From positions 167,881,930 to 167,945,929 of the forward strand of contig JALIGW010000002.1 of NCBI GenBank assembly GCA_023053685.1: a stretch of 64,000 bases of DNA. The letters run 5' to 3'. This document shows, in pieces, positions 33,101 to 42,934 of the stretch. Position 1 is the first letter of the stretch; each line of letters opens with the position of its first letter. Origin of the DNA: Diadophis punctatus similis (lineage: Eukaryota; Chordata; Lepidosauria; Squamata; Dipsadidae). The position numbers and the translations under genes were made by a program. The notes under the pieces are model-generated. The model had not been told where the DNA came from. It searched no databases and worked only from the letters and a program-made list of their open reading frames with translations.

Positions 33101-34570
33101 GGAAACAGGGTATTTCTGTAAAAACTATTGATATGGTAGATGAGAGATAAGAAAATGTCTTCTATATTTTCTTTTTTTAAAAAATCATACATAAACTCTT
33201 TCCTTTTATCACTTGATTCTTTAACTATTTTTCAATTAGTATTCAACTTCTCTTCACATTAATCTTCATTAATAGAAAGACTGTTATGCTTTTTGATTCA
33301 ACTATTTTAACAGTTTGATGAAATTAAAAATCAGTTATCCATTTATGATTATTGTTCAAAGGAGGGGGGGAAACGAAAAATTGAATCCAAATGATAACTC
33401 TACGTGTAACAGATTGTAGTGTGTTCACAAGTTTTTTAAATACTTTAATGGAGCTATTTTTATCAAATTACATCTGTTTTAATACTATTCATGATCTTTC
33501 CCTTTGTTTCTCTACAAATTAGCTATTTACAAAGCCATGTATGACTGAAAGCCTCTGGGGAGGCACTTCAAGGACAAAGAGATTTTGAAGACCTTCTGCT
33601 CCATCTGCAGAAAAATAAGATTGAGGCAGGTGGCAAAGAAGAACATTTGGTTGAAACCATGGCACTGGAGAAGACATTAGATAGGTTATTCAAAATTCTC
33701 TTATTAACAGAACAGGGAAAAAGAAAAATCAGTTCTGGACATGTATTTCTTCAAAAAACTACAAACAAAAATACTTCTTTTTAAAGAGGAAAGCAAAAGG
33801 CACTCAGGAGCAAAGTCCATTTAAAAAAATAGTCACAATTAATTAATTATAATTCCTATAATTCCTTAGATGTTCCCTCAAATGGTTCTATTTTTTTAAA
33901 AAAAATATGTTTCAATTCTCTGCAGCTAATAGATATTGGGGAAAATTTAATATTGTTGTGAAGAACAATAACTTTAACTGATGTCATTTAAAAATAATCT
34001 TTTTCATTCTCGCCACTTCATTTTCTTTCCTTGTACCAAGATTACTTCAGTTACAGAACAAGAAATCAATTGTGTTTTCATGTAATATGTTAAGCAATGT
34101 TCTTGAAAAGTTACCTCTTGGTCTGCCAGTAATACTGTAATTTTCTACTACTTTACTAGAATTAAACCTGTAGTTATAGGATCAAGAAAATAGAGGTGGA
34201 AAATTGTTTTCATTCTACAATCATTAAAATTAACTTCTCAATTAAAAATCGGAGGATCCTGAAAGTATCAAGTTTGTAACCAATTCAATTTTTTTTGCCT
34301 ATTGACAATAATTTTCAGACACAAGAACTTTTCAAACAAGACAATAAAAACAGTTATGGAAGCAATTTCTGCATTTATTAAGCAAGGAATGTACTATATA
34401 ATATCAACATGAGCAAAATAAATATGTACCTTCAACATGCTACATGTTTCATTCAAAGTCCACATCAAATATTCTGCCTCTCTTCTAATGTTCATTGGTT
34501 GCAACGGAGTCATCAAAGTAGGCTGAATCAGTAGGCTGAAGAAGACAGCAATAATCGCTTTTAAAATCAT
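30023..34570 (-). CDS. IL4: Interleukin-4-like secreted cytokine (4 exons)
   Basis: Four-helix type I cytokine, predicted as the squamate IL-4, a secreted ligand of IL-4 receptor alpha. Exons on the minus strand: 34570-34430 (47 codons), 32424-32350 (25), 30929-30810 (40), 30115-30023 (30 plus TAG). All introns are GT-AG and phase 0, as in mammalian IL4/IL13; introns are 2005, 1420 and 694 nt. The 142-aa product begins MILKAIIAVFFSLLIQ, a signal peptide. It has Cys at 43, 51, 73, 81, 95, 115, 128 and 142 and N-glycosylation sites at 40, 48 and 97. Resemblances to mammalian IL-4 are FCQ..KSLKML..DIC, QFLKR, and a C-terminal helix KLKDYVQRLYNRC aligned with the human ending RLKTIMREKYSKC. It is convergent with KIF3A, as in mammals. 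An in-frame upstream ATG at 34621 would lie before the expected transcription start, so the ATG at 34570 is preferred. IL13 or a lineage-specific paralogue is the alternative. Confidence 0.87.
30810..30929 (-). CDS. IL4: IL4 exon 3: helices B and C
   Basis: 40 codons, CDNVKNVFCQVDKSLKML to QFLKRT, with three cysteines. Donor GTGAGT. Confidence 0.87.
31745..32035 (+). mobile_element. BovB (RTE-type) LINE 3' end
   Basis: Contains gatgttgggaaaagattgaa, ggagacagtggaggacaggg and gtccatagggacatgaagag-ttggacatgatttagcaactgaa, the conserved 3' end of BovB. Heavily 5'-truncated; lies in IL4 intron 2, antisense to the gene. Confidence 0.88.
32170..32312 (+). mobile_element. tRNA-derived SINE with CR1-like tail
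   Basis: Second full copy of the 1862-2012 unit (gtggcctagaggtagagctc to gatgacctgtaaggtccctt). Confidence 0.85.
32350..32424 (-). CDS. IL4: IL4 exon 2
   Basis: 25 codons, NATCKNQKVRAIKLDFTVDL to KKEL, between tttctccacag and GTGAGT. Longer than the 16- and 18-codon second exons of human IL4 and IL13. Confidence 0.86.
33010..33111. mobile_element. Small MITE (CGTGTTTCCCC ends)
   Basis: Starts cgtgtttccccaaaaataag and ends with the inverted cttattttgggggaaacagg. A common vertebrate non-autonomous DNA element type. Confidence 0.7.
34430..34570 (-). CDS. IL4: IL4 exon 1: signal peptide and helix A
   Basis: Hydrophobic leader of about 20 residues, then EAEYLMWTLNETCSMLK. Donor AAG|GTACAT. Confidence 0.87.
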
Positions 34571-34633
34571 GACTGTGATTTTTGAAAGATAGATAGGATC
34601 CCTTCTGTGTGTGTAGTGCATTCGAAAGCCAAT

Positions 34634-34643
34634 TATTTATATA
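34634..34643 (-). promoter_or_regulatory. TATA box of the IL4-like gene
   Basis: TATATAAATA on the minus strand, 64-73 bp upstream of the chosen ATG. It predicts transcription starting near 34607-34612 and a 5' leader of about 40 nt. Confidence 0.65.
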
Positions 34644-34655
34644 GAAAAAATAATG

Positions 34656-34717
34656 TGACGTATGCAATGTAGTTTCATACTATGAAAATGGAAACCACAT
34701 CTCCTAATGATAAGATA
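34656..34717 (-). promoter_or_regulatory. Candidate cytokine promoter motifs: CRE-like, GGAAA, paired GATA
   Basis: TGACGTA at 34656-34662, GGAAA (NFAT core) at 34690-34694 and GATAAGATA at 34709-34717, all within 110 bp upstream of the predicted start. These match factor classes that control mammalian IL4 (NFAT, CREB/ATF, GATA3). Short motifs; inference only. Confidence 0.35.
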
Positions 34718-34719
34718 AA

Positions 34720-35030
34720 AATGCGTAATCTGAAATTTCATAAAAATGTAAATTTATAATAATTTCCAAGTGAAGAATGTTGAGAATTCTTTGGACCTCT
34801 TTATAAGATAGGAAAATACAAACTGTAGATGTTGCACTCATTCAGCAGCAATCACAGCATCCAATAACTTCATTGGAGGTTGAAGTTTCTACCATGCCTA
34901 TCATGTACAGAATAAGTACAGTATTTAGACACCTAGGCAAATACTGTAAGCATAAAGATCTACAAATAGATGGATGTCATTTTTCATTTTTTAAAAAATA
35001 CATAAAATATACATAAATACATAAATATAC
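34720..35030. other. IL4 upstream region
   Basis: AT-rich unique sequence, no gene or repeat with clear ends. Confidence 0.5.
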
Positions 35031-35031
35031 A

Positions 35032-35275
35032 CGGCCGAGATGGTGCAGTGGTTAAATGCAGCACTGCAGGCTACTGCTAGTTCAGCAGTTCAGCTGTTCA
35101 AATCTCACCGGCTCAAGGTTGACTCAGCCTTCCATCCTTCCGAGGTGGGTAAAATGAGGACCCAGATTGTTGGGGGCAATATGCTGAACTCTGTAAACCG
35201 CTTAGAGAGGGCTGTAAAGCACTATGAAGCGGTATATAAGTCTAAGTGCTATTGCTATTGCTATTGTTATTCTCA
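35032..35275 (+). mobile_element. tRNA-derived SINE with (CTATTG)n tail
   Basis: Sense copy: gatggtgcagtggttaaatg (A box), gttcaaatctc (B box), then aaaatgaggacccagattg and agtctaagtgctattgctat at the tail. Confidence 0.88.
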
Positions 35276-36050
35276 ACCTTTTTCTTCCTCACTATTCATT
35301 CTTCCAGCTTTCCTAACCTCTTTCCTTTCTTTCTTCATCCTTCTCTATCTGAAGGCAGGTTCTCTTGGCTACGCTTTCTTCCCAGTGCATTGGGTTAACT
35401 CTATCTTCACCTCCATTGCCCTGCATCACTGAATCACTCTTAGTACCCTTCACTTTCTCTGCTGCCATCTTCAAGCTTCCTTTTGTATCAATTGTGCCAG
35501 TCTAGATCTGGGTCTTCTTTTATTTTTATTTTTAGAGGCATCAAGCAGAAGTATTGAACCCTGTCTCCTCACCAACAGATTTCCCTCCATGATTAAGTGA
35601 ACGCACTATCCAGCCATCTTTGGAACTTCAGACACAACCCTGGAATAAAGTCTGCACTCCCCGTTTCTACTTCCCATCTTGCCTCTAGTGCATATATTCC
35701 AAGTCTCTGCCAAATGATATGATCCTGATTGGTCAGCGTGCCTGTCATTCTAGGCAAGATGATCGGTTTTCTTCCCTAGCTTGTCTGCCTTCCCCTTTTA
35801 GCACCCTCACCAAGCAATGGAGAAAACGTTAACCAATCAGGACAGTTTAGTAGGAACTGAGGTGACTTCGCTTTGCAATCCCAGCGTTGGCTGATTTTTC
35901 TGCCCTTCCAAACCAACTGCATTTAGATATATCTCCCATTTTACCATTAAACATTCACAAATTCACCTGCATCGTAGCAATCAGTGTGCATAAATATCCT
36001 CACCTACCTCTAGGAACACAAACTGTGTGAGGGAGGCTAAGCTGAGAGAG
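35276..36050. other. Unassigned intergenic sequence
   Basis: Mixed-composition unique sequence between two SINEs. No conserved ORF recognised. Confidence 0.4.
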
Positions 36051-36160
36051 TGTGGCAGTCCCAAGGTCAACCCGCTGGTTTTGTGCCTCAGGATTAGAAC
36101 TCACAGTCTCCCGGTTTGTAATCCGGTGCCTTACCCACTACACCGACCTGGCTCTTATAA
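36050..36160 (-). mobile_element. Sauria-SINE-like head, antisense
   Basis: The minus strand reads gagccaggtcggtgtagtgg, then gattacaaaccgggagactg-tgagttctaatcc, a tRNA-like head with both boxes. Confidence 0.7.
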
Positions 36161-36187
36161 TGTAGCAGTACCTCATGTTTTTATTAT

Positions 36188-36955
36188 ACAGGTGGTCCTT
36201 GTTCAGCAGCCACTAGTTCAGCAACCGTTACAATGGTGCTGAACCAAGTAACTCACAATGCATCCTCATAATTGCAGCTGTCACAGCATTACCACGGTCA
36301 CATGTCGATCCCATAGGCCAGGCTATCCGCAGGACTGCCTTTCCCTAAGGACATCTACCTGTCCTACCAGGTCAGATAGGGTGACAGACTCCTGGTTCCC
36401 TCCCTAAATATTGTCCTCTAATGGGAGCTAAGAAGCATGGCAGGCCCTTTTCCGTGGCAACCCCTGCCCTATGGAACATCTTGTTCCCTGAAGTTCAGCA
36501 GCCTGCCAGCTTTAGCCTTCCTATTAAACAATGATATGTTTTCCTGGAGCCACGTTTTTGCTTTTACTGCTTTATGTTTTAATTGAATGTGTTTTAGAGT
36601 TTTAAAAAATGATTTTATTGGGAGACATTCAGAGTTGTCTGAAAGATGGGTGGCTCTATGAATGTTTTAAATAAATAAAATTAAAATAAATTGTGATTCA
36701 GGTGCTTGGCAGGCAGCTTGCAATTTTGACATTGCAGTGGTCCATGGCCCTCTTTTGCAACCTTCACTGCCAGCTTCTAACAAGCGAGGTCAGTGGGAAC
36801 ACTAGCAGGAGAGCACAAATGTTGATCATGTGACATCTCACCTAATGGCCGTATGGGATTCGCCTAAGAACAGCAACTGGAACTGCTGGAATTACAGTCA
36901 TAAATCAGCAAAGTCATGTGACATCATGATTTACAACTGCATCAAGGCTACTTAC
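36188..36955. mobile_element. MITE family A fragments interrupted by an L2-type tail
   Basis: Ggtggtccttgttcagcagcc near the left and gtcataaatcagcaaagtcatgtgac near the right match family A. Between about 36305 and 36690 lies L2-like sequence (aggccaggctatccgcagga ... tggtggctctatgaatg). Confidence 0.55.
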
Positions 36956-37345
36956 GGGACCGCATCTTGCCACATACCTCCCTAAGACCGGTTAGGTCCC
37001 ACAGAGTTGGTCTCCTCCAGGTCCCGTCAACCAAGCAATGCCAGTTGGCGGGACTGCGAGGGAGAGCTTTCTCTATGGGAGCTCCCTCTCTTTGGAACCA
37101 ACTACCACCAGAGATCCGAACTATCACCACCCTGCTGGCCTTCCGGAAAGCCGTGAAAACATGGCTTTTCAAGCAGGCGGGCTAAAACTAGACCAATGGA
37201 AACATCAATGGTCTGCCCACATATGAATGATGAGAATGTTTTTTAATTTTTTTATAATTGTTTTTAATTAATATCATTATGCTTTTTTATTGATTGTTCC
37301 TCTTACATGTTGTACGCCACCCTGAGTCCCTCGGGAGTTGGGCGG
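36955..37345 (+). mobile_element. L2-type LINE 3' end
   Basis: An open frame reads TSLRPVRSHRVGLLQVPSTK to GAPSLWNQLPPEIR and LAFRKAVKTWLFKQ, the conserved end of L2 ORF2. It is followed by the tail cgccaccctgagtccctcggg and tetranucleotide repeats. Confidence 0.9.
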
Positions 37346-37349
37346 CTTA

Positions 37350-37350
37350 T

Positions 37351-37438
<88 letters not shown>

Positions 37439-37573
37439 ATAAATAAAAAAGTAAGTAAATAAATAAATAAATAATAAATAAATAAATAAGCAAGCAAGCA
37501 AGCAAGCAAATAATAAATAAATAAATAAATAAAATAAATAAAATAAATAAAATAAATAAATAAATTAAATTAA

Positions 37574-37644
<71 letters not shown>

Positions 37645-37648
37645 ATAG
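37350..37648. repeat. (GAAA)n then (AAAT)n microsatellite
   Basis: About 22 GAAA units followed by some 50 AAAT-type units with a short (GCAA)n interruption. It directly follows the L2 tail. Confidence 0.97.
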
Positions 37649-38240
37649 TGATAGAGTTTCTGGTCCCAATTATCATTGTTAAGGGGGGATTACTTGCATG
37701 GTGGTCATTTTAAATATTTAAATTACGAATCATTTAGAGGGGCTATTTGTTGAGAAATCATAGTATACAATAACTTATAAATTTATGCTTATGTTTCGCA
37801 CTATACAAATTGAGGATAAAATATCTAGATTAATCTTCAGCCATTAAAAAGAAAGGACAGAATTATTTGCATGAACTATTTGTGGAATCATATTTTAAAT
37901 GCTTGCAGAGATTAGAAAAATCAAAATGGTCATGGATAAAATATAGCAGTCAAAAAAACTCTTGTGGGCAAGTAGCATGTCATACTTTTCTTACGATGTG
38001 AATATAGGTTTTGATATTATCAAAGAAGGGAGTTAGGGGGGAAAGATGTTGCTTCAGGCAAAGCAAGATAAAAGATTTTATCATTAATGTGATGCTGACA
38101 AAAAAAATCACACAAAAATTTGCCACGACATATGTCAGGAAATGGTTTCAGTGATGTGAATGGAAGAGGTTTTCAAAGCTCTTTGGGTGGTATTCTGAGA
38201 ATCTGCCCTATAGATTTTGCAATTATGCTTAAATGAATAG
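37649..38240. other. Unassigned intergenic sequence
   Basis: AT-rich, no recognisable repeat ends or ORF. Confidence 0.4.
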
Positions 38241-38244
38241 TGGA

Positions 38245-38830
38245 AGAATTTAGGTTTTGTCACTGGGTTGAAATTATTGTAATGTCGTTTCTTTCATACG
38301 TGGTGGACGTGTCCCGAAGCGAGACGCTACTGGAATAATGTACATAAAATGGTTAAGTGACATTACAGGAAGAACAGTGGAACACACCCTGGAACTTTTT
38401 TTTATTAGGAATCATTAAAAAAGCAACACCCCAGGAACATACAATATCTGATGCTACATATTATTACAGCAGCAAGAATTGCGTATGCGCAAAATTGGAA
38501 GAACAGCCAAATACCTCCGGACAATATGTTATTGGACAACATTTACAAATGTGCAGAGATGGACAGACTGACTATCGAACTTAAAAATCAAAATAATTCA
38601 GACTATTACGAAGTATGGTCAAAATGGTATGAATGGGTCAGAAAAGATAAAGGATTAAGAAACAAGACTATATGATAAAGAAGATGTAAGATTGTAAATA
38701 TGTGGAAACTGTGTATAAGCTTTGTATAAGCAAAATAATAGGTGTGAATAGGTGTAGATCTGTGTTATGATATTGTGATGTTAAAAGTTGAAAAATAATA
38801 AAAAAAATATTAAAATAAAGAAAGAAATTA
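38245..38830 (+). mobile_element. L1-type LINE ORF2 C-terminal remnant
   Basis: Broken frames read HTWWTCPEARRYWNNVHKMV and, further on, LLQQELRMRKIGR-type sequence of the L1 ORF2 C-terminus. Ends in AT-rich 3' sequence with an A-rich tail. Confidence 0.75.
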
Positions 38831-39338
38831 TTGTAATGTCAATGTGATTCCCAAGCCATCTCCCTTCAGGCATTGATACCGAGCAAATCCATTTAGAAAA
38901 TTAGTGACCTCCAATACCCTTAGAGCAGGAATGGGCAAAATGAACTGCCTGGAGCACAAAGTTTGCTCAGATTTTGCTCAGCAACTTTGAAAGATTGCAA
39001 AATATTGGCTGCCTTGTTTCCTGCCACTTTGAAGTGCACAGCGTGCAAAAACAGTACCGTCTCAAATAGTAGGTTTAGTAGGTGAATAAAAGAAAGACAC
39101 AAAGAAAAAGAGAACTCTTGGCCTTCCTTGTCCCACTTCTGTGTGGCCCTTTCAACATGCAAACCTCCAGACCCCGAGTCAACAGAAACGTATGCCAGAA
39201 TAAATTGAGCTGCCATAATAGCTGCCCCACCTCCTCCCACTTTATGAAGAAATCCAGCAAGTGGTTCTGTTTTAATGTGCAATAAATGAAGAAGCAGGAT
39301 TAGTAGAATCCCCTGTTTTTGTTTCCTCTCCTACCAAC

Positions 39339-39915
39339 CAGTGGTGGGTTCCTACCGATGCGGTCCACTCTATCGCATCGGTAGCGGCGGGCTGGTGACG
39401 CCACCAAGAGGCTACCGACCCGGTGCAGTCGGTTGCCGGTCCCTAGGAGCCGCCATCTTTTTTCAGAATTTCTGGGCTTTTTTTTTCTTCCTGCGCATGC
39501 GCGGAAGCAAAATCTCACAAGGGGACAGGCACATGCGAGATTTTGGCAATTTATTGCTTTCGCGCATGCGCAAAAGCAAAAAACTGCCGAAATTGCGCAT
39601 GCGAGTACGTCCCCTCACAAGATTTTGGTGCGATTTTGCTTCCGGGCATGCGCGGAAGCAAAATCTCGCAAGGGGACATGCACATGCGAGATTTCGGCAA
39701 TTTATTGCTTTCGCGCATGCGCAAAAGCAAAAAACTGCCGAAATTGCGCATGCGCGTGCGTCCCCTCACAAGATTTTGGTGCGATTTTGCTTCCGGGCAT
39801 GCGCGGAAGCAAAATCATGCAAGGGGGCGCGCATATAGTGAGTGCACACATGTACAAAATGTGGTGATGCTTGCACAGTGCACCGGTAGCAAGGTAAGAG
39901 AGCAACCCGCCCCTG
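39339..39915. mobile_element. hAT element, family B, with internal 151-bp tandem repeats
   Basis: Ends cagtggtgggttcctacc and gcaacccgcccctg, with a perfect duplication ctaccaac at 39331-39338 and 39916-39923. The interior repeats a 151-bp unit (gcggaagcaaaatctc recurs at 39501, 39652 and 39803) containing paired inverted gcgcatgcgc segments. Long ORFs here are spurious. Confidence 0.92.
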
Positions 39916-40388
39916 CTACCAACCATCACTAGCCAGCAGCAAGAACACCCACCCGTAGCTCTTCTTAATGGGCAAGAGGGGGAAGGGGCAATCACCAGGT
40001 CCTGTTCTCCATGACCATTTTGGCTTGGGCTGCAGACAGGACCAGACATCTGGCCTCTGCAGGCTTTTGATAGATCTGCATTAAAAAAAGTTTGTCCCAC
40101 TGACAGGCCACAAGGACAGAGTCTGCAGAATTTGATAGTTATCAACAATGACAGGGTTATGTAAGGGTAACTGAATGCAGAGTCGAAATTCTCTACTTAT
40201 GTTTAATTAAAAGTTCTTAAAAGTTCTTGACTAGAACATCTCTACTTACTGGGTTTGCTACCAGTGCAGTGAGTGGTTTTGTGGGCAGTGAGTGATCAAG
40301 GAGGACAGTTACGATTCTTAAAAGCCTCCAGTGATGGAGCACCGACATCTTCTGAAGGCAACCTGTTCCATTGGTTTATTGTTGTCAC

Positions 40389-40592
40389 CAGTGGTGGTAT
40401 TCAGCCAGTTATATCCGGTTCGGGCAAACCAATAGCGCTGATTGCAGGAGGCCATGCCCACCTGCCCAGATGTCATCATGTCCCATTTATCCACGTTTTT
40501 GAGGTATGCACATGCGTGGAAGGCTTTGCGCATGCGCGGACGGGTGCTCACATTTGCGAACCGGTAGGGAAAGTAAGTGAATACCACCCCTG
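40389..40592. mobile_element. hAT element, family B, inside CR1
   Basis: Ends cagtggtggtattcagcc and gtgaataccacccctg, with a perfect duplication gttgtcac at 40381-40388 and 40593-40600. Confidence 0.92.
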
Positions 40593-40794
40593 GTTGTCAC
40601 TGCCAGGAAATTTCTCCTTAGTTCTAGGTTGGTTCTCTCCTTGATTAGTTTAATGTTTGCTTCTTGTTCTACCCTCAGGTGCTTTGGAGAATAGGTTGAC
40701 CACCTCTTCTTTGCATCAGCCCCTCAAATACTGGAAGACTGCTATCATGCTATCCCTAGTCCTTTTTATCCTTAGACTTGACATATCCACCAGG

Positions 40795-41157
40795 CAGAGG
40801 TGGGTTCCTCCCGGTTTGGACCGGTTCCCCCGAACCGGTAGCAAACTGCTGGTGATGTCACGATGATGTCACGGAACCAGTTCTGTCGGTGCCGGTCAGT
40901 GGACGCCACCATCTTTAAAAAAAAAAAAATTTCCCCAATTTTTTTTTAAATTTTTTCCGGGTTTTTTTCTTTTGCGCATGTGCAGAAGCTGAGTTTCCAG
41001 CACTGCGCATGCATCACCATCTTGTTTTGGGAATTTTTTGAGATTTTTTTGGCCCTGCAAATGTGTGCATGCCCAAACATGCGCGCACCCACAAGGCGCA
41101 GCCACGTGGCGCAGGAGGAAGCGAACCGGCAGTAAAGTAAATTAGAACCCACCCCTG
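40795..41157. mobile_element. hAT element, family B, inside CR1
   Basis: Ends cagaggtgggttcctccc and agaacccacccctg, with a perfect duplication ccaccagg at 40787-40794 and 41158-41165. Close relative of 8847-9183. Confidence 0.92.
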
Positions 41158-41207
41158 CCACCAGGTCTCTAATCATCTTTGTTGCTCTTCTCTACACCCT
41201 TTCCAGA

Positions 41208-41453
41208 ATAGCAATAGCAATAGCACTTAGACTTATATACTGCTTCGTAGTGCTTTACAGCCCCCTCTAAGCAGTTTACAGAGTCAGCATATTGCCCCCA
41301 ACAATCTGGGTCCTCATTTTACCGACCTCAGAAGGATGGAAGGCTGAGTCAACCTTGAGCCGGTGAGATTTGAACAGCTGAACTGCTAAACTAGCAGTCA
41401 GCTGAAGTAGCCTGCAGTGCTGCACTTTAACCACTGCGCCACCTCGGCTCTCA
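41208..41453 (-). mobile_element. tRNA-derived SINE with (CTATTG)n tail, antisense, inside CR1
   Basis: Same unit as 6851-7105: begins (agcaat)n and ends in the inverted gaggtggcgcagtgg A box. Confidence 0.88.
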
Positions 41454-41984
41454 ACATGTTTTTTACATTGTGGTGAACAAAACTGGATGCAATATTCCAA
41501 GTGTGGCCTTACTAAGGCTTTATAAATCAGTGCTAATACTTTACAAGATCTTGATTCTATCCCTCCATTAATGTAGCTTAGGATTGCATTGGCTTTTTTG
41601 GCTATTGCTGCACACTGCTGGTTCATATTTAAGTGATTGTCCATTAGAATTCCAAGATCCCGCTCACAGTTTTACTGCTATTGAACCAAGTTTCAACTAA
41701 TTTGTACCTGTACATTTGATTTTTCTTGCCTAAGTGTAAAACCTTACTTTTCTCTCCATTGAATTTCACTTTCTCTGATAACTTTCAGGAAATCAAGCAC
41801 ACATTCTTTCTGTGGTCTTAAAGATACGTCTTCTTAGCATGGGCTTTGAAAGGTAAGGTAAGAACGATGGATCTGTTGCCTGCCTTCTCTTGGTGCAGGG
41901 AAAGGGAAAAGGGGAGAGAAAGAAGTGTGGGGTAAACAGAAAAAGAAAGAAAAGCATCAACTTCCAACTATTTTTAGTGCAGTA

Positions 41985-42233
41985 GAATAGCAATAGCAAT
42001 AGCAAAAGCACTTAGACTTATATACTGCTTTACAGTGCTTTACAGCCCTCTCTAAGGGGTTTACAGAGTCAGAATATTGCCCCCAACAATTTGGGTCCTC
42101 ATTTTATCCACCTCGGAAGGATGGAAGGCTGAGTCAACCTTGAGCCGGTCAGAATCGAACTGCTGAACTGCTGGCAGTTGACAGAATTAGCCTGCAGTAC
42201 TGCATTCTAACCACTGCACCACCACAGCTCTTC
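41985..42233 (-). mobile_element. tRNA-derived SINE with (CTATTG)n tail, antisense
   Basis: Fourth copy of the family, with the aagcacttagacttatatac and atttgggtcctcattttat body words. Confidence 0.88.
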
Positions 42234-42239
42234 ATAATA

Positions 42240-42926
42240 TTATTCAGAATAAAATAATAACACTGCAGTCTCAACTTTTCACTTTTATATGCTTAACATG
42301 TACAAGCCATTTTTATAACAACAAACTTTATCTAATCAACAAACCCAAAGTCAAAAGTTTCCTTTTTTTCCAAACTCAATTACAAAATCCAGAAGCGGTT
42401 TCCAAATACAAAGTTGGATGTATTCTTTTCTTTGATTAGAGCAATTAATCTCTGCTAGTTCCATCAATTTTTCTAGGCATTTATCCATTCTAGGAGTTAG
42501 AATATCTTTCCACTTTTCTGCATAAAGAATTCTTGCTGCTATCAACACATATAACAGCAAGGTTCCAGATTTTTTCCCCAAGTTCTTTGTCCATTAAACC
42601 TAAAAGAAAAGTCTCTAGTTTAATTTTTATATTCATTTTAAGAACCTTCTGTATTAAAACATGAATATTTCCCAAGTTTTTCTTTGCTTTATCACAAGTC
42701 CAGATCACATAACCATTTCATGTGAGTCAGCGAGTCCTCATTTTCTTACATTTTCAGCATTAGAAGATCTGATGTCCTTTCAAACTCATTCTATATTCTC
42801 TAAATACAATTTTTTGATGAATTAACCTTAATCTCAACTCTGTACATACCATTTTATAGGCTTTATTGGAAATTGGAAATTCCAGTTCTTTAGTCCATGT
42901 TTGAAATATCCCATTAAATTGGAGCA
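42240..42926 (-). mobile_element. L1-type LINE ORF2 remnant, antisense
   Basis: The minus strand has two open stretches, one ending ELGEKIWNLAV and another beginning GTLLLYVLIAARILYAEKWK, the L1 ORF2 C-terminal region. A frameshift separates them. Confidence 0.8.
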
Positions 42927-42934
42927 GGTAGAAG

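Larger units (their letters stand above)
30116..34429 (-). other. IL4: IL4 introns
   Basis: Intron 1 carries AT-rich sequence and a small MITE near 33010. Intron 2 carries a BovB 3' end and a CR1-tailed SINE. Intron 3 is AT-rich and holds one arm of the inverted repeat. No further exon seen. Confidence 0.75.
40160..41790 (-). mobile_element. CR1-type LINE 3' region, antisense, with three insertions
   Basis: The minus strand translates to YMDNHLNMNQQCAAIAKKAN and ALIYKALVRPHLEYC, the end of CR1 reverse transcriptase. The 3' sequence ggtgctccatcactggaggc follows. Insertions at 40389, 40795 and about 41208. Confidence 0.88.

Noticed and set aside
34571..34621. Upstream in-frame ATG (MHYTHRRDP) as the IL4 start
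   Set aside because: It lies only 13-15 bp from the TATA box, before the likely transcription start, and would bury the signal peptide behind basic residues.
39341..39932. Overlapping ORFs of 120-165 aa on both strands
   Set aside because: They lie wholly in a hAT with 151-bp tandem repeats; the repeated peptide follows the DNA repeat.
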